Shown here one piece after another: positions 12,637 through 24,406 of a stretch of DNA of 64,000 bases. The notes under the pieces were generated by a model that saw only the letters and a list, made by a program, of their open reading frames with translations, had not been told where the DNA came from and ran no database searches. The DNA comes from Craterostigma plantagineum (taxonomy: Eukaryota; Streptophyta; Magnoliopsida; Lamiales; Linderniaceae). The stretch spans positions 310,001-374,000 of the forward strand of contig JAPQWV010000487.1 in NCBI GenBank assembly GCA_027422505.1. Direction: 5' to 3'. Every line of letters starts with the position of its first letter. Within the stretch, counting starts at the first letter, position 1. The position numbers were made by a program, and so were the translations under genes.

Positions 12637-13600
12637 GATGAAAAATGTCGAATTGTTAGGAAAAATGTCGGTATAAAAGTCGAGGAGAAATTTCATGTCG
12701 ACAGCTAATATTCCAAAATGTCGAGCTCCATGTAAATGTCGAGGTATTCCAAGGTAAAAAGTCGGGAGGAAGTGCTAAAATAAAATGTCGAGTCCTTCTA
12801 TGTTGATAAAAAGTCGAGTTCACGAAATCGGTATAAATGTCGAGATGTTAAAGCTAGAAAAATGTCGAAACAAATGATAAATGTCGAGATGCATGTCGAA
12901 AGTCATGTCGACATTTTCTGATTCCATATCGAAAAGAAATGTCGAGGGTCATGTGAAATGCATGTCGACATTTTCTAATTTAAATGTCGAAATATAAGGT
13001 CGAGTAAGAAGTCGAGATTTACGAGGAGTTCATGTCGATATTTTAGTTCAAAATGTCGAAGTTATGAAGAATGTCGAACTAGAGGAAATATCGAGAACCA
13101 ATGAAAATGTCGAATCATGTTGAGTCATGTCGACATTTTCTTCAAAATGTCGAAGTGTCGCATGAGATGTCGACGAAATATATATCGACATTTTATAAAC
13201 GTCGTGATACATGAAAGTTCATGTCGACATTTCCAAATGAAAAATATCGAAACCATGCCAAGGAAATGTCGAAATGTTGGATAGATGTCGAGCTAAGATG
13301 TCGAAACCCTAATAAGAATCAAAATGTCGAAGCTTTGTTAGGAATAATGTCGAGTCATCTTATTAGGGTAGATGTAGAATGAAAGGTATAAATGCCGAGT
13401 TGAATACCGAGAGGAAAAGAGATGAGAATGTCGAGTCAAATATCGACAAAGTCGAGATCGATGTCGAGTAGAATTAAGTAGAAAATGTCGAGGTCTCAGA
13501 TCATGTAAATGTCGAGACCTTACAACCGAATAAAATGTCGAGAACTAACAAAATGTCCAAATCTTAAGCATGATGTCGAAGTATATCTCGACATTGGTAT
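12637..13600. repeat. TGTCGA motif field in Tekay LTR
   Basis: Several dozen copies of ATGTCGA(G/A), many inside the palindrome TGTCGACA followed by TTTT, spread over about 960 bp at irregular 15-40 base spacing. The 3' LTR copy is at about 20249-21210, and the reverse-strand solo LTR has its own version at 36880-37610, so the trait is older than this insertion. Confidence 0.9.
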
Positions 13601-14071
13601 ATCATAAGTAATCTCGGAAACACATAGCGAGATCTTTACGAACAACATTAAGGAAAATATTTTAACACTTTTCAAAAACATAACTAACCAATATTTAGAT
13701 AATGTACTGATATAATAATTTTATGATAAAAGGTCGTACGTTAGGAGCAAACGGGGAAAATACTAACTTCGCCCGGACGACAGGTAAGTAGAAATTCAAC
13801 TACGACACGTAACTTGCTTGCGTCCAATTATGTGAATTACATGCTCGTGTATCTTCTATGAAATGCGTACGTATGAGAGGATTTAATTCTATGCATGATA
13901 GTATGATTTGCATATGTATATGAGCATAACATGAGCATTTGCACGCATGAGTAGGAAGTAAGGAGCGAGGCATGAGCGTGCATAAGATCGTCTGTGTGCG
14001 ATGTATATTCGCCGATATTGGCGTTTGTGTCGACTCAAATGAAGAGTCACGGCTTCCCTTATGCAGCCTTT

Positions 14072-14290
14072 AAGGCCTGAATAAGAGGCTGGGTAAATAC
14101 CCCGTACGATAAGGCCTGAATAAGAGGCTGGGTACATACCCCGTACGATAAGGCCTGAATAAGAGGCTGGGTACATACCCCGTACGATAAGGCCTGAATA
14201 AGAGGCTGGGTACACACCCCGTACGATAAGGCCTGAATAAGAGGCTGGGTAAATACCCCGTACGATAAGACGTGATAAGAGGCTGGGGAA
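14072..14290 (+). repeat. 39-bp tandem repeat in Tekay 5' LTR
   Basis: Five copies plus a partial, with starts at 14072, 14111, 14150, 14189, 14228 and 14267. Each unit runs AAGGCCTGAATAAGAGGCTG, then GGTAMATACCCCGTACGAT. The 3' LTR holds the same block at 21681-21899 with the same copy number. Confidence 0.9.
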
Positions 14291-14847
14291 ACGAAAGCCG
14301 AGGGCCCGTAAGAAATAAGAGTATAAGAAATAAGAGTATAAGAAAAAGAGTAAGAGCGAAAGAAAAGAGTACGATTATGAGAAAAAGAGTACGAGCGTTA
14401 GAAAACGACGACGTGGATTGTCGTCCGCTAGGACACGTGCATTCATGCATAATTTCTGCTTACTGAGCCTCGGTGGCTCATTATTTATGTTACGTGTTGT
14501 AGGTACTGACGATCACGGTACGTGATCTGACTTTTACGCGAGGCCGATCTTTTGACGCAGTCCGACCGCTTTTGAGGTGGGAGTGTGTGTATGGATGACG
14601 ACCTGTGAAGGCCGGGCGCATAGGGAGCTTTTGGCTGCACACACACACGTACACTTGTATTTTGTAGACAAGGGCATGATGATGTCGAATGATGTATAAC
14701 ATTCTTTTGGCATGTATATAAAATTTCTGCATGCATTTTTAAAATGAAAAATTTTATTCGCATTTTTACGTATTCGCACGATCACCAAAGCATTTACACT
14801 TAGAATTAGAACGGAATACGAGAGCGGGACGACGGGTCCTGACAGAG

Positions 14848-14859
14848 TGGTATCAGAGC
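14848..14859 (+). other. Primer-binding site (initiator tRNA-Met)
   Basis: TGGTATCAGAGC three bases after the LTR end matches the 3' end complement of plant initiator tRNA-Met, the usual primer of this clade. Confidence 0.93.
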
Positions 14860-15000
14860 TTCGGTCACAGGTCCTGCAGATTGTCCATACACACACACTC
14901 AAAAGCGCGGAAGCGGCCTTGCTTGTAAGTACGATGCGATGTGAATTTATTGTATGGTTTGATTTATTGGCCTTAGGAATTATCAGGATAGGTTGAGAAA

Positions 15001-16029
15001 ATGGTAAGACTTAGAGGAGAAGGAAGCAGGGAATCTGATCAGGGTAGGGACACTAATAACCCCCCTGACAGTCGGGATGCTACCATACTGCAGCTGACTG
15101 AACTGGTCCGGCAACAATCGGCCCAGATTCAGCAGCTGATCCAGCAAAATGCTGGTGGGCAACCAGCCAACTTACCTCCCCCACCGGAACGAATTGAGAT
15201 GATCGGGGAGAGGTTCAGAAAGCTCAATCCTCCACTGTTTGAGGATGCTGCAGACCCTACCTCCGCTGAAGACTGGCTAAGGACGCTGGAGAACATGTTC
15301 CAGCATAGCCGCACACCCGAAGCGGAAAAGGTCATGTGCGCTGCCTACCTGCTAAGGGGGAGCGCCGGACACTGGTGGGACACCGTCTCAGCCATCGAAA
15401 ATCCACTAACGATGAGTTGGGATCGGTTTAAGGAGATTTTCCGAGGAAAGTACTACACCGCCCCGGTCAGAGCCCAAAGAATGAACGAATTCATCAACCT
15501 CCGCCAAGGATCCATGACAGTGGCGGAGTACATCAGAAAGTTCGAACAGCTTTCAAGGTTCGCTGCTCATATGGTCAGCACAGACGCGCTCAAGGTCGAG
15601 CGGTTCATAGAAGGACTGAAACCTGAGTTATATCGGGATGTAAGTATGGCGGGTGTGCAAGGGGCCACGTATGCACAAGTGGCTGAGAGAGCGCTCGTGG
15701 CGGAGCAGGCCGAGTCTAGAATAGCTCGCGCCCAGGAAGCTAAGCGTAAATTCGCACAAGGGCCGCAGGGGAGCGGAAGTAATCCGAAACGGCAACTCGT
15801 GGCCCAGGAAGGGAAACAGGGCCCTCAATATCGACCTGGACCACCCCCACAGTTCAAGCCCAATCAGGGTAGGCCCCAGCTGGATCTACCCGTATGCCCG
15901 AAATGCGCACGGAGACACTCGGGAGTCTGCAACTCCCAGAACGCCGTTTGCTACAAGTGTGGCAAGACGGGCCATTATTCGAGGGCATGTCCGGAAGATG
16001 GATCCGGAAGCCAAGCTAGGAACCGGTAG
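15001..16029 (+). CDS. gag: Gag of Tekay-type element, intact
   Basis: 342 residues from the ATG after the leader, the only full-length classical retroelement ORF in the window. Residues about 60-230 form the retrotransposon capsid domain ([36 protein letters not shown]). A basic Gln/Pro-rich stretch follows, then a [12 protein letters not shown] half-finger (about 299-310) and a CCHC knuckle [14 protein letters not shown] (about 317-330). Gag packages the element RNA in cytoplasmic particles. It ends at TAG 16027-16029; the protease frame is open just beyond, so pol follows by a -1 shift or after a small indel. Confidence 0.93.
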   Translation: MVRLRGEGSRESDQGRDTNNPPDSRDATILQLTELVRQQSAQIQQLIQQNAGGQPANLPPPPERIEMIGERFRKLNPPLFEDAADPTSAEDWLRTLENMFQHSRTPEAEKVMCAAYLLRGSAGHWWDTVSAIENPLTMSWDRFKEIFRGKYYTAPVRAQRMNEFINLRQGSMTVAEYIRKFEQLSRFAAHMVSTDALKVERFIEGLKPELYRDVSMAGVQGATYAQVAERALVAEQAESRIARAQEAKRKFAQGPQGSGSNPKRQLVAQEGKQGPQYRPGPPPQFKPNQGRPQLDLPVCPKCARRHSGVCNSQNAVCYKCGKTGHYSRACPEDGSGSQARNR

Positions 16030-16907
16030 AACCTCCAAGGGTACCGGCCAGGGTCTACACCATAACCTCCGAAGAAGCAGAAAATAACCCGGCCGTGGTG
16101 ACAGGTACCCTCCTCGTTTACCAGACCCCCACATGCATACTAGTCGACTCAGGAGCGACCCATTCATTCGCGTCTACTAAGTATGTCGCGAGGGTAGGAG
16201 TCACGCCTCACCGAGCGGAGTGCGAATTTAGGGTAACAGTTCCGAACGGGAATTCCACCCAAACCAATCAGGTTTTACGGGATTGTCCAATAGTAATCGG
16301 GGACAAGGAACTGCCCACAGACCTCATAATAATTCCCATGAATGATTATGAGGTAATCCTTGGTATGGATTGGCTGTCAAAGTACGGAGCTGTCATAGAC
16401 TGCCACCGCAAGATAGTCACCCTCAACGTAGGCGGAGATGAACCTCTTAAGTTCGTAGGAACTAGTAACGGGACCATGATCTCTAGAATATCAGCGTTGA
16501 AAGCTCAGCGACTGATCAAATCGGGGTGCGAAGCCTATCTGGTATTCGCTATCAAGTCGGAAGAGAACGCCTCCCCGAAATTCGAGGAAGTACCAATAGT
16601 TAAGGACTTCCCCGACATATTTCCCGAAGAGTTACCGGGACTACCGCCCGAACGGGAAATAGAGTTCGTTATAGATCTGGTACCTGGAGCGGCACCAGTA
16701 TCTAAGACGCCCTATCGGCTAGCACCGACGGAGATGAAGGAATTAAAGGATCAACTCGACGAACTCATGCAGAAGGAGTTCATACAGCCGAGTTTCTCTC
16801 CTTGGGGAGCGCCGGTGCTATTCGTGAAAAAGAAAGATGGATCCATGAGACTATGCATACAGGGAGTTGAACAAGTTGACGATCAAGAACAAGTACCCAC
16901 TCCCTAG
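16020..16907 (+). pseudogene. pol: Tekay-type protease and start of RT, frame-shifted
   Basis: Open in the frame -1 to gag from 16020; the family-like sequence is continuous from about 16032 ([11 protein letters not shown]). The aspartic protease active site DSGATHSF is at 16146-16169, followed by the pepsin-like fold to about 16460. The connector and N-terminal RT follow ([23 protein letters not shown], then [12 protein letters not shown]). At about 16860 roughly five bases are missing in the first conserved RT block, so the frame closes at 16905-16907 and RT carries on in frame 1 from about 16867. Confidence 0.9.
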
Positions 16908-19458
16908 GATAGACGATCTATTCGATCAACTGCAAGGTGCAATGGTCTTCTCCAAGATCGACTTAAGATCGGGCTATCACCAACTAAGGATCCGGAAAGA
17001 AGACGTCCCGAAGACGGCCTTTAGTACCCGTTATGGCCACTACGAATTTCTGGTGATGCCATTCGGGTTGACTAATGCGCCCGCAGCCTTTATGGATTTA
17101 ATGAACCGGGTGTTCAAGTCATACTTAGATAGGTCTGTCATCGTCTTCATAGATGACATCCTAGTCTACTCGAAAACGAAGGAGGAGCACGAAGAACACC
17201 TGAGGGAAGTTCTAGGAATACTACGGGAGAAGCAACTATACGCCAAGTTCAAGAAGTGCGAATTTTGGCTCGACCAAGTCGCCTTCTTAGGGCACATAGT
17301 ATCAGGAGAAGGAATCTCAGTGGACCCGAAGAAGATAGAAGCTATTAGCAATTGGCCCAGGCCGACGAACGTGACGGAAATACGAAGCTTCCTCGGTCTG
17401 GCAGGATACTATAGGAAGTTCATAAAGGACTTCTCGAAGATAGCATCGACACTGACGAGGCTGACCAAGAAGAATACGCCTTTTCAGTGGACCGTAGAAT
17501 GTGAACGGAGCTTCCAAGAGCTGAAGGAAAGGCTTACGACGGCCCCAGTTCTCACAATCCCATCGGGAGCAGGAGGGTTTACCGTTTATAGCGATGCGTC
17601 GAAGAACGGGTTAGGGTGTGTGCTAATGCAGAACGGGAATGTAGTAGCATACGCCTCTCGTCAACTGAAGGAGTACGAGAAAAATTACCCGACGCACGAC
17701 TTAGAATTGGCGGCAGTGGTCTTTGCCCTGAAAATTTGGAGGCATTACCTCTATGGAGAGCGGTGTGAGATATACACCGACCATAAGAGCCTCAAATACT
17801 TCTTTACGCAAAAGGAGTTAAATATGAGGCAGAGGAGGTGGTTAGAGTTAGTTAAGGATTATGACTGCGTAATCAACTACCACCCAGGCAAGGCGAACAT
17901 AGTAGCCGATGCCTTAAGTCGAAAAGCAGTCAGTGCAGAACTACAACTGCTGGAAGTAGAAGTCGTAAGGTTAGGCGAAGTTGAGGCGCAACTAGCAGCC
18001 TTAACTTTGCAACCAACACTGCTGGAGCAGATCAAGACAGCGCAAGGGGCAGACGAGTTATATGTAAAGATTAAGGAGGCACAACCGGAGCAAACCACTG
18101 GAAACCTTATGATACGGGAAGACGAACGATTATACTTCAAAAACCGGGTGTACGTGCCAGACGATGCCGAACTACGACGGCTAATAATGACGGAAGCACA
18201 CGCTACAGCATACTCGGTACATCCAGGAGCAACGAAGATGTACAGAGACTTAAAGAAAAACTACTGGTGGCCGGGCATGAAAAAGGATATCGCGACCTTC
18301 GTGAGTCAATGCCTGACGTGCCAGCAGATTAAAGCCGAGCATCAACGGCCGGCAGGAACCCTACAACCGTTACCCATTCCGGAATGGAAATGGGATAACA
18401 TTACCATGGACTTCGTAGTAGGACTGCCTAGAAATGCGAAAGGGCACGACGCAATTTGGGTAATCGTTGACCGACTAACCAAGTCTGCCCATTTCCTACC
18501 AATAAGTACGACGTATTCCATGGAACGATACGCGGAGCTCTATATCCAAGAAATAGTGCGACTGCACGGTGTTCCATCGTCGATAGTCTCGGATCGCGAC
18601 TCCAGATTTCTATCGAAATTCTGGACTAGCTTACAAAAGGCGATGGGAACCAGGCTATCTTTTAGTACCGCCTACCATCCACAGACGGATGGTCAATCCG
18701 AGCGAACCATTCAGACGCTGGAGGATATGCTCCGAGCGTGCGTACTCGATTTCAAAGGAAATTGGAGTAGGTACCTTCCACTAATCGAATTCTCGTACAA
18801 CAATAGCTACCACGTCACAATCGGGATGGCACCGTACGAAGCACTATACGGGCGTAGGTGCAGATCCCCAGTGCATTGGGACGAGGTCGGTGAACGGACA
18901 ATGTTAGGCCCCGACATCGTACGAGAAATGACGGAAGCCATTTCTATGATACGAGAAAGAATGAGAACGGCACAAAGTCGACAGAGAAGCTACGCCGATC
19001 GAAGACGTCGACCGTTGGAATTTGAGGAAGGCGATATGGTGTTTGTTAAGGTATCACCGATGAAGGGCGTAAAGAGGTTCGGGAAGAAAGGAAAGCTAAG
19101 TCCTAGGTACATAGGACCGTTTAGGATCCTGAAAAGAGTAGGCGAGGTAGCATACCAATTGGAGCTGCCGGCGTCATTATCACAAGTACATGACGTGTTC
19201 CACGTCTCAACCCTGCGGAAATACATAGCTGACCCAAACCATGTTCTAGGAAACGAGTCCCTACATCAACAATTGAAGCCGGATCTGAATTACGAAGAGA
19301 CTCCGGTGGAAATACTGATGTACGAGACTAAAAGGCTAAGGAACAAAGATATTCCTTTAGTGAAAGTACTGTGGCGAAACCAGTCCACGGAAGAAGCCAC
19401 ATGGGAACGGGAGGACGAAATGAGAATTCGTTACCCCGAGTTGTTTCATACGGGCTGA
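16867..19458 (+). pseudogene. pol: Tekay-type RT, RNase H, integrase and chromodomain-like tail
   Basis: 863 codons without a stop. [24 protein letters not shown] and the FIDD catalytic block (about 17146-17157). RNase [11 protein letters not shown] (about 17588), [15 protein letters not shown]. Integrase: HHCC zinc domain ([10 protein letters not shown] ... CLTCQQIK, 18200-18335), then catalytic residues in [17 protein letters not shown] and [11 protein letters not shown]. The GPFRIL and [14 protein letters not shown] blocks follow, then a chromodomain-like C-terminus ([29 protein letters not shown]), which in chromoviruses guides insertion to particular chromatin. The protein lacks its own start and is cut from PR by the small RT deletion, so this copy is probably unable to move alone. 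Confidence 0.92.
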
Positions 19459-19480
19459 TTTCGGGGGCGAAATCCTCCTT

Positions 19481-19493
19481 AAGGGGGGGAGGA
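19481..19493 (+). promoter_or_regulatory. Polypurine tract of Tekay-type element
   Basis: AAGGGGGGGAGGA directly before the 3' LTR TG. It lies 22 bases past the pol stop. Confidence 0.93.
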
Positions 19494-22452
19494 TGTAGGA
19501 CCCCGGTCCCCGGAAATTAGGTCGGCCAATAAATTACGTGTGCGCTTTACGTGATTTCATGATAATTGCGTATGTATTACATGCTTATGTGAATATTAGG
19601 AGAAATTCCATACAATTACGTGCTACCAATTATGGGTCACGCTGGTTAAACTTATGTCTTGGGATTTTCGAAAATAGTAAGAAAGAGGAAAGGCAAGAAA
19701 ATGATAAGTTGGGTTGAGGATTTAATTACTAATGGGCTAGAATTTAGAAATTTGGGCCCAAGGTGTAAGAGAGGACAACTAGGAGACATAAATCCCGAAT
19801 TTAAGGGGAAACCCACGTCTACACCACACCAAATAATGCATATTAAGAAAATATCTAGCTAAAAAAAAAAAAAAAAAAATTCCCAAAAACCCCAAAAACT
19901 CACCTAAGTAATTAACGAAAGCAAGGGAAGAACAAGAGGAAGGAGCCGAGACGAAATCCAACTCATAAGCACCTCAACTAGCTTAGGATTCGAATTTGGT
20001 AAGTAAATACCCTTATTAAGCTTTAAATTTCGTATCCTAGGTGTAGTTAGAGATCATTAATGAGCTGAAATACAAGAAGTTGAAGAATAATGCCGAAAGA
20101 ACCCTAAATGCGAGATAAATTCATGATAAGGTCTCTATTCGGACAAACTAGCTAGCAAATAGCTTAAGGTGCGATGTAGAACTTCGAATGCTAGGTAGAA
20201 TAAGCCATGGAACTGATTTCGAGGGGTGAAGAACGCTGAAAATCGGAGATGATGAAAAATGTCGAATTGTTAGGAAAAATGTCGGTATAAAAGTCGAGGA
20301 GAAATTTCATGTCGACAGCTAATATTCCAAAATGTCGAGCTCCATGTAAATGTCGAGGTATTCCAAGGTAAAAAGTCGAAGTGCTAAAATAAAATGTCGA
20401 GTCCTTCTATGTTGATAAAAAGTCGAGTTCACGAAATCGGTATAAATGTCGAGATGTTAAAGCTAGAAAAATGTCGAAACAAATGATAAATGTCGAGATG
20501 CATGTCGAAAGTCATGTCGACATTTTCTGATTCCATATCGAAAAGAAATGTCGAGGGTCATGTGAAATGCATGTCGACATTTTCTAATTTAAATGTCGAA
20601 ATATAAGGTCGAGTAAGAAGTCGAGATTTACGAGGAGTTCATGTCGATATTTTAGTTCAAAATGTCGAAGTTATGAAGAATGTCGAACTAGAGGAAATAT
20701 CGAGAACCAATGAAAATGTCGAATCATGTTGAGTCATGTCGACATTTTCTTCAAAATGTCGAAGTGTCGCATGAGATGTCGACGAAATATATATCGACAT
20801 TTTATAAACGTCGTGATACATGAAAGTTCATGTCGACATTTCCAAATGAAAAATATCGAAACCATGCCAAGGAAATGTCGAAATGTTGGATAGATGTCGA
20901 GCTAAGATGTCGAAACCCTAATAAGAATCAAAATGTCGAAGCTTTGTTAGGAATAATGTCGAGTCATCTTATTAGGGTAGATGTCGAATGAAAGGTATAA
21001 ATGCCGAGTTGAATACCGAGAGGAAAAGAGATGAGAATGTCGAGTCAAATATCGACAAAGTCGAGATCGATGTCGAGTAGAATTAAGTAGAAAATGTCGA
21101 GGTCTCAGATCATGTAAATGTCGAGACCTTACAACCGAATAAAATGTCGAGAACTAACAAAATGTCCAAATCTTAAGCATGATGTCGAAGTATATCTCGA
21201 CATTGGTATATCATAAGTAATCTCGGAAACACATAGCGAGATCTTTACGAACAACATTAAGGAAAATATTTTAACACTTTTCAAAAACATAACTAACCAA
21301 TATTTAGATAATGTACTGATATAATAATTTTATGATAAAAGGTCGTACGTTAGGAGCAAACGGGGAAAATACTAACTTCGCCCGGACGACAGGTAAGTAG
21401 AAATTCAACTACGACACGTAACTTGCTTGCGTCCAATTATGTGAATTACATGCTCGTGTATCTTCTATGAAATGCGTACGTATGAGAGGATTTAATTCTA
21501 TGCATGATAGTATGATTTGCATATGTATATGAGCATAACATGAGCATTTGCACGCATGAGTAGGAAGTAAGGAGCGAGGCATGAGCGTGCATAAGATCGT
21601 CTGTGTGCGATGTATATTCGCCGATATTGGCGTTTGTGTCGACTCAAATGAAGAGTCACGGCTTCCCTTATGCAGCCTTTAAGGCCTGAATAAGAGGCTG
21701 GGTAAATACCCCGTACGATAAGGCCTGAATAAGAGGCTGGGTACATACCCCGTACGATAAGGCCTGAATAAGAGGCTGGGTACATACCCCGTACGATAAG
21801 GCCTGAATAAGAGGCTGGGTACACACCCCGTACGATAAGGCCTGAATAAGAGGCTGGGTAAATACCCCGTACGATAAGACGTGATAAGAGGCTGGGGAAA
21901 CGAAAGCCGAGGGCCCGTAAGAAATAAGAGTATAAGAAATAAGAGTATAAGAAAAAGAGTAAGAGCGAAAGAAAAGAGTACGATTATGAGAAAAAGAGTA
22001 CGAGCGTTAGAAAACGACGACGTGGATTGTCGTCCGCTAGGACACGTGCATTCATGCATAATTTCTGCTTACTGAGCCTCGGTGGCTCATTATTTATGTT
22101 ACGTGTTGTAGGTACTGACGATCACGGTACGTGATCTGACTTTTACGCGAGGCCGATCTTTTGACGCAGTCCGACCGCTTTTGAGGTGGGAGTGTGTGTA
22201 TGGATGACGACCTGTGAAGGCCGGGCGCATAGGGAGCTTTTGGCTGCACACACACACGTACACTTGTATTTTGTAGACAAGGGCATGATGATGTCGAATG
22301 ATGTATAACATTCTTTTGGCATGTATATAAAATTTCTGCATGCATTTTTAAAATGAAAAATTTTATTCGCATTTTTACGTATTCGCACGATCACCAAAGC
22401 ATTTACACTTAGAATTAGAACGGAATACGAGAGCGGGACGACGGTCCTGACA
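19494..22452 (+). repeat. 3' LTR of Tekay-type element
   Basis: Nearly identical to the 5' LTR. Differences seen by eye include a 5-base gap near 20377, two extra A in the poly-A run, one base missing in the terminal GACGGTCCTGACA, and a few substitutions. The TGTCGA field is at about 20249-21210 and the 39-bp block at 21681-21899. The target duplication GCTTT follows at 22453-22457. Confidence 0.95.
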
Positions 22453-22457
22453 GCTTT

Positions 22458-23346
22458 GCAAGAAGTTTGGAGATCTCATGAAGAGTAAATTCAAAATGAG
22501 CCAATTGAGAGATGCAATTCTTCCTAGGACTTCGAGTCAGGCAACTCGATGATGGTATATTTATCAGTCAAACAAAATACATTAAAGACATCCTGGAAAA
22601 CTTCCATCGAGATCAAAGCAAGCCTCTCAGCACTTCCATGTCAACAAGTTGCGAGTTGGATGCCGATCCCACAGGAAAATTGGTCGACCTTACACTCTAT
22701 CGCAGCATAATTGGATCTCTTCTCTACCTCACTTTTAGTCGCCCGGATATCATGTTTGCCACTTGTCTTTGTGCCCGCTTCCAAGCCGATCCCAAAGAAC
22801 CCCACATGCTCGCGGTGAAGCGTATTCTTCGCTACCTTAAGGGCACAACTACCTAGGACTATGGTATCCTAGACGTACGAACTTCGAACTTATCGGCTAT
22901 ACTGACACTGATTATGCAGGTTGCCGAATGGACAGGAAAAGCACCTGCGGTGGCGCTCAATTTCTAGGCAAAAAGCTAGTCTGCTGGTCATCCAAAAAGC
23001 AAAATTGCGTCTCCTCGACGGCTGAAGCTAAATACATCGCAGCCGCCAGCTGTTTCTCCCAGATGCTATGGATGCGGACTCAGCTTCGCGATTATGGATA
23101 CAATTTAAATAATATACCCATATATAGTGATAGCCAAAGTGCCATCGCGATTACGTGCAATTCCTTGTCGACATTTTCACCAAGGCATTGGACGAAAAAC
23201 GATTCCAATTCGTTGTCGGAAAATTAGGCATGTTGATATGTGCATTACTTGATTTTCTGTGCTATCACATGCTCTATTCTATGTGTTCCATTCTCATTTG
23301 TCTTATCTTGCGTGATAATAAAATTACTAAACTAAATAAAAAATAA
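22458..23346 (+). pseudogene. Sirevirus copy B pol, part 2: RT C-terminus and RNase H
   Basis: Resumes in the same frame directly after the target duplication. FFLGLRVRQ and QTKYIKDILE are at 22515-22580, SIIGSLLYLT near 22705, and VKRILRYLKG before a TAG at 22854-22856. RNase H continues in another frame (STCGGAQFLG, STAEAKYIAA, YSDSQSAIAI, 22928-23160). A deletion then joins AIAITCN directly to the terminal DIFTKALDEKRF block (about 23160-23230), removing the H(T)KHIDI stretch. An AT-rich spacer follows. Confidence 0.85.
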
Positions 23347-23661
23347 AAAATATAAATAATAATATTAAAATATCCATATACCTATACTATAGGGGAATGA
23401 AGAAATCTTTAGGATGCTCGATCTACGTCACAATTAGATTTCCCTGGCATGCGACTGATTACTTGCTTAATTTTGTCAGTCTAAGTCGCATTCTTGTGTC
23501 TAAAGCTCATTTAGTTTGCTCCACTAGACACAAAGCCACTTTACATAAGTAAGAATTCTGGCCAGTTATTTTTCTTTTCTATTGATTTATTCTTGAGTGA
23601 GTCACACATCAATTGCTTGTCTTAACTAGTGTTTCTTGGCTTCATACTCACCTTTCGTTAG
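23347..23661 (+). repeat. Start of Sirevirus copy B post-pol spacer
   Basis: AT-rich, non-coding, cut at 23661 by the Athila insertion and resumed at 41105. No motif recognised apart from the target duplication GTTAG (23657-23661). Confidence 0.6.
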
Positions 23662-23860
23662 TGATAAACGTATTTTAATACGTTTATTGTTATGTTTATT
23701 TGGGTTATAATAGGAAAGTTTTGATCATTCTATGCATTTATTGGCTCTATTTACACCCATTTAAATATTGTAGGACCTTCGAATGATTATCGAGCGAATA
23801 GGAACGAAAGCATGGCTAAAACGACGCGAAAATGGCGAAGTTAGAAGCTGCCAGAAATAA

Positions 23861-24370
23861 GTCACGGCCGTGAACAATCTTGCAAGAAGCCGTGAATGTT
23901 GGCAGTAAGCTTAAGGAGCCAAAAGTCCAAGGGTCACGGCCGTGAATTATATAGCACGAAGCCGTGACAGTAGGCAGTGGGTCGACTAATGAAAGTCACG
24001 GCCGTGAATAGCCTCGCAATACACCGTGAAACCGGGCAGAACCTCAAGATCTATAAGTCACGGCCGTGAGCTCCATTGTTCGAAGCCGTGAATCTCGGCA
24101 GTAGCTAAAGTATTGCATGTCACGGCCGTGAATCGCCACACACCAAGCCGTGAAGTCGAGCAGTAGCTGAAAATCATGCGTCACGGCCGTGAGTCAAGAT
24201 GCACGTGGCCGTGACTGTCTCCGGAGAAGTCAACATTTAGGGTTTTAGCCGCCTTCACGGCCGTGAATCCGATTGTAAGCGGCCGTGACTCGTGGCAGAA
24301 AGTCAAGAAATAGGGTTTAAGCTTCCTTCACGGCCGTGAAGGCCCGACAAGAGGCCGTGAACGCGCCAAA
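23861..24370. repeat. Palindrome array TCACGGCCGTGA in Athila LTR
   Basis: Eight units start at 23861, 23933, 23995, 24057, 24119, 24180, 24254 and 24327 (spacing about 61-74). Each has the perfect palindrome (G/T)TCACGGCCGTGA, then 15-20 bases, then a half-site (AAGCCGTGA or GGCCGTGA), then usually GGCAG. The array lies just upstream of the TATA-like box, so it probably acts as an enhancer or protein-binding array. The 3' LTR copy starts at 39588. Confidence 0.93.
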
Positions 24371-24398
24371 ATTCAGTGTTAAGGCCCATTTTCGAAGC

Positions 24399-24406
24399 AT
24401 AAAAAG
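24399..24406 (+). promoter_or_regulatory. TATA-like box of Athila LTR promoter
   Basis: ATAAAAAG followed by GGGGCTCCTCTCAG, about 30 bases after the last palindrome unit; transcription should start near 24430. The same sequence is at about 40127-40134 in the 3' LTR. Confidence 0.55.

Larger units (their letters stand above)
11883..14844 (+). repeat. 5' LTR of Tekay-type element
   Basis: Starts TGTAGGACCTCGG and ends GGTCCTGACA, with imperfect terminal inverted repeats. It contains a poly-A run (12248-12264), a TGTCGA motif field (12637-13600) and a 39-bp tandem block (14072-14290). No coding capacity; ORFs across the tandem block are repeat artefacts. Confidence 0.95.
11883..22452 (+). mobile_element. 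Tekay/Del-type Ty3-Gypsy chromovirus, complete with LTRs
   Basis: A full-length insertion of 10,570 bp in the Sirevirus RT. Both LTRs (about 2.96 kb) begin TG and end CA, and a 5-bp target duplication GCTTT sits at 11878-11882 and 22453-22457. The order PBS, gag, PR-RT-RH-IN, chromodomain-like C-terminus, PPT, plus the long LTRs, fits the Tekay (Del) clade. The LTRs differ at only about ten places by eye, several of them small indels, so insertion was recent. The interrupted RT frame reads on across the target site, so the insertion is simple. Confidence 0.95.

Noticed and set aside
12637..13600. Dense short repeats considered as a CRISPR-like array.
   Set aside because: Spacing is irregular, the word is 6-8 bases, the DNA is a plant LTR, and no cas genes exist.
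14070..14450. Minus-strand ORF with strongly hydrophobic Leu/Ile/Phe stretch followed by YRTGYLPSLLFRP repeats (also at 21679-22059).
   Set aside because: It is the 39-bp tandem block and adjacent purine-rich LTR DNA read in one frame; both copies are LTR DNA, with no start context and no conservation beyond LTR identity.
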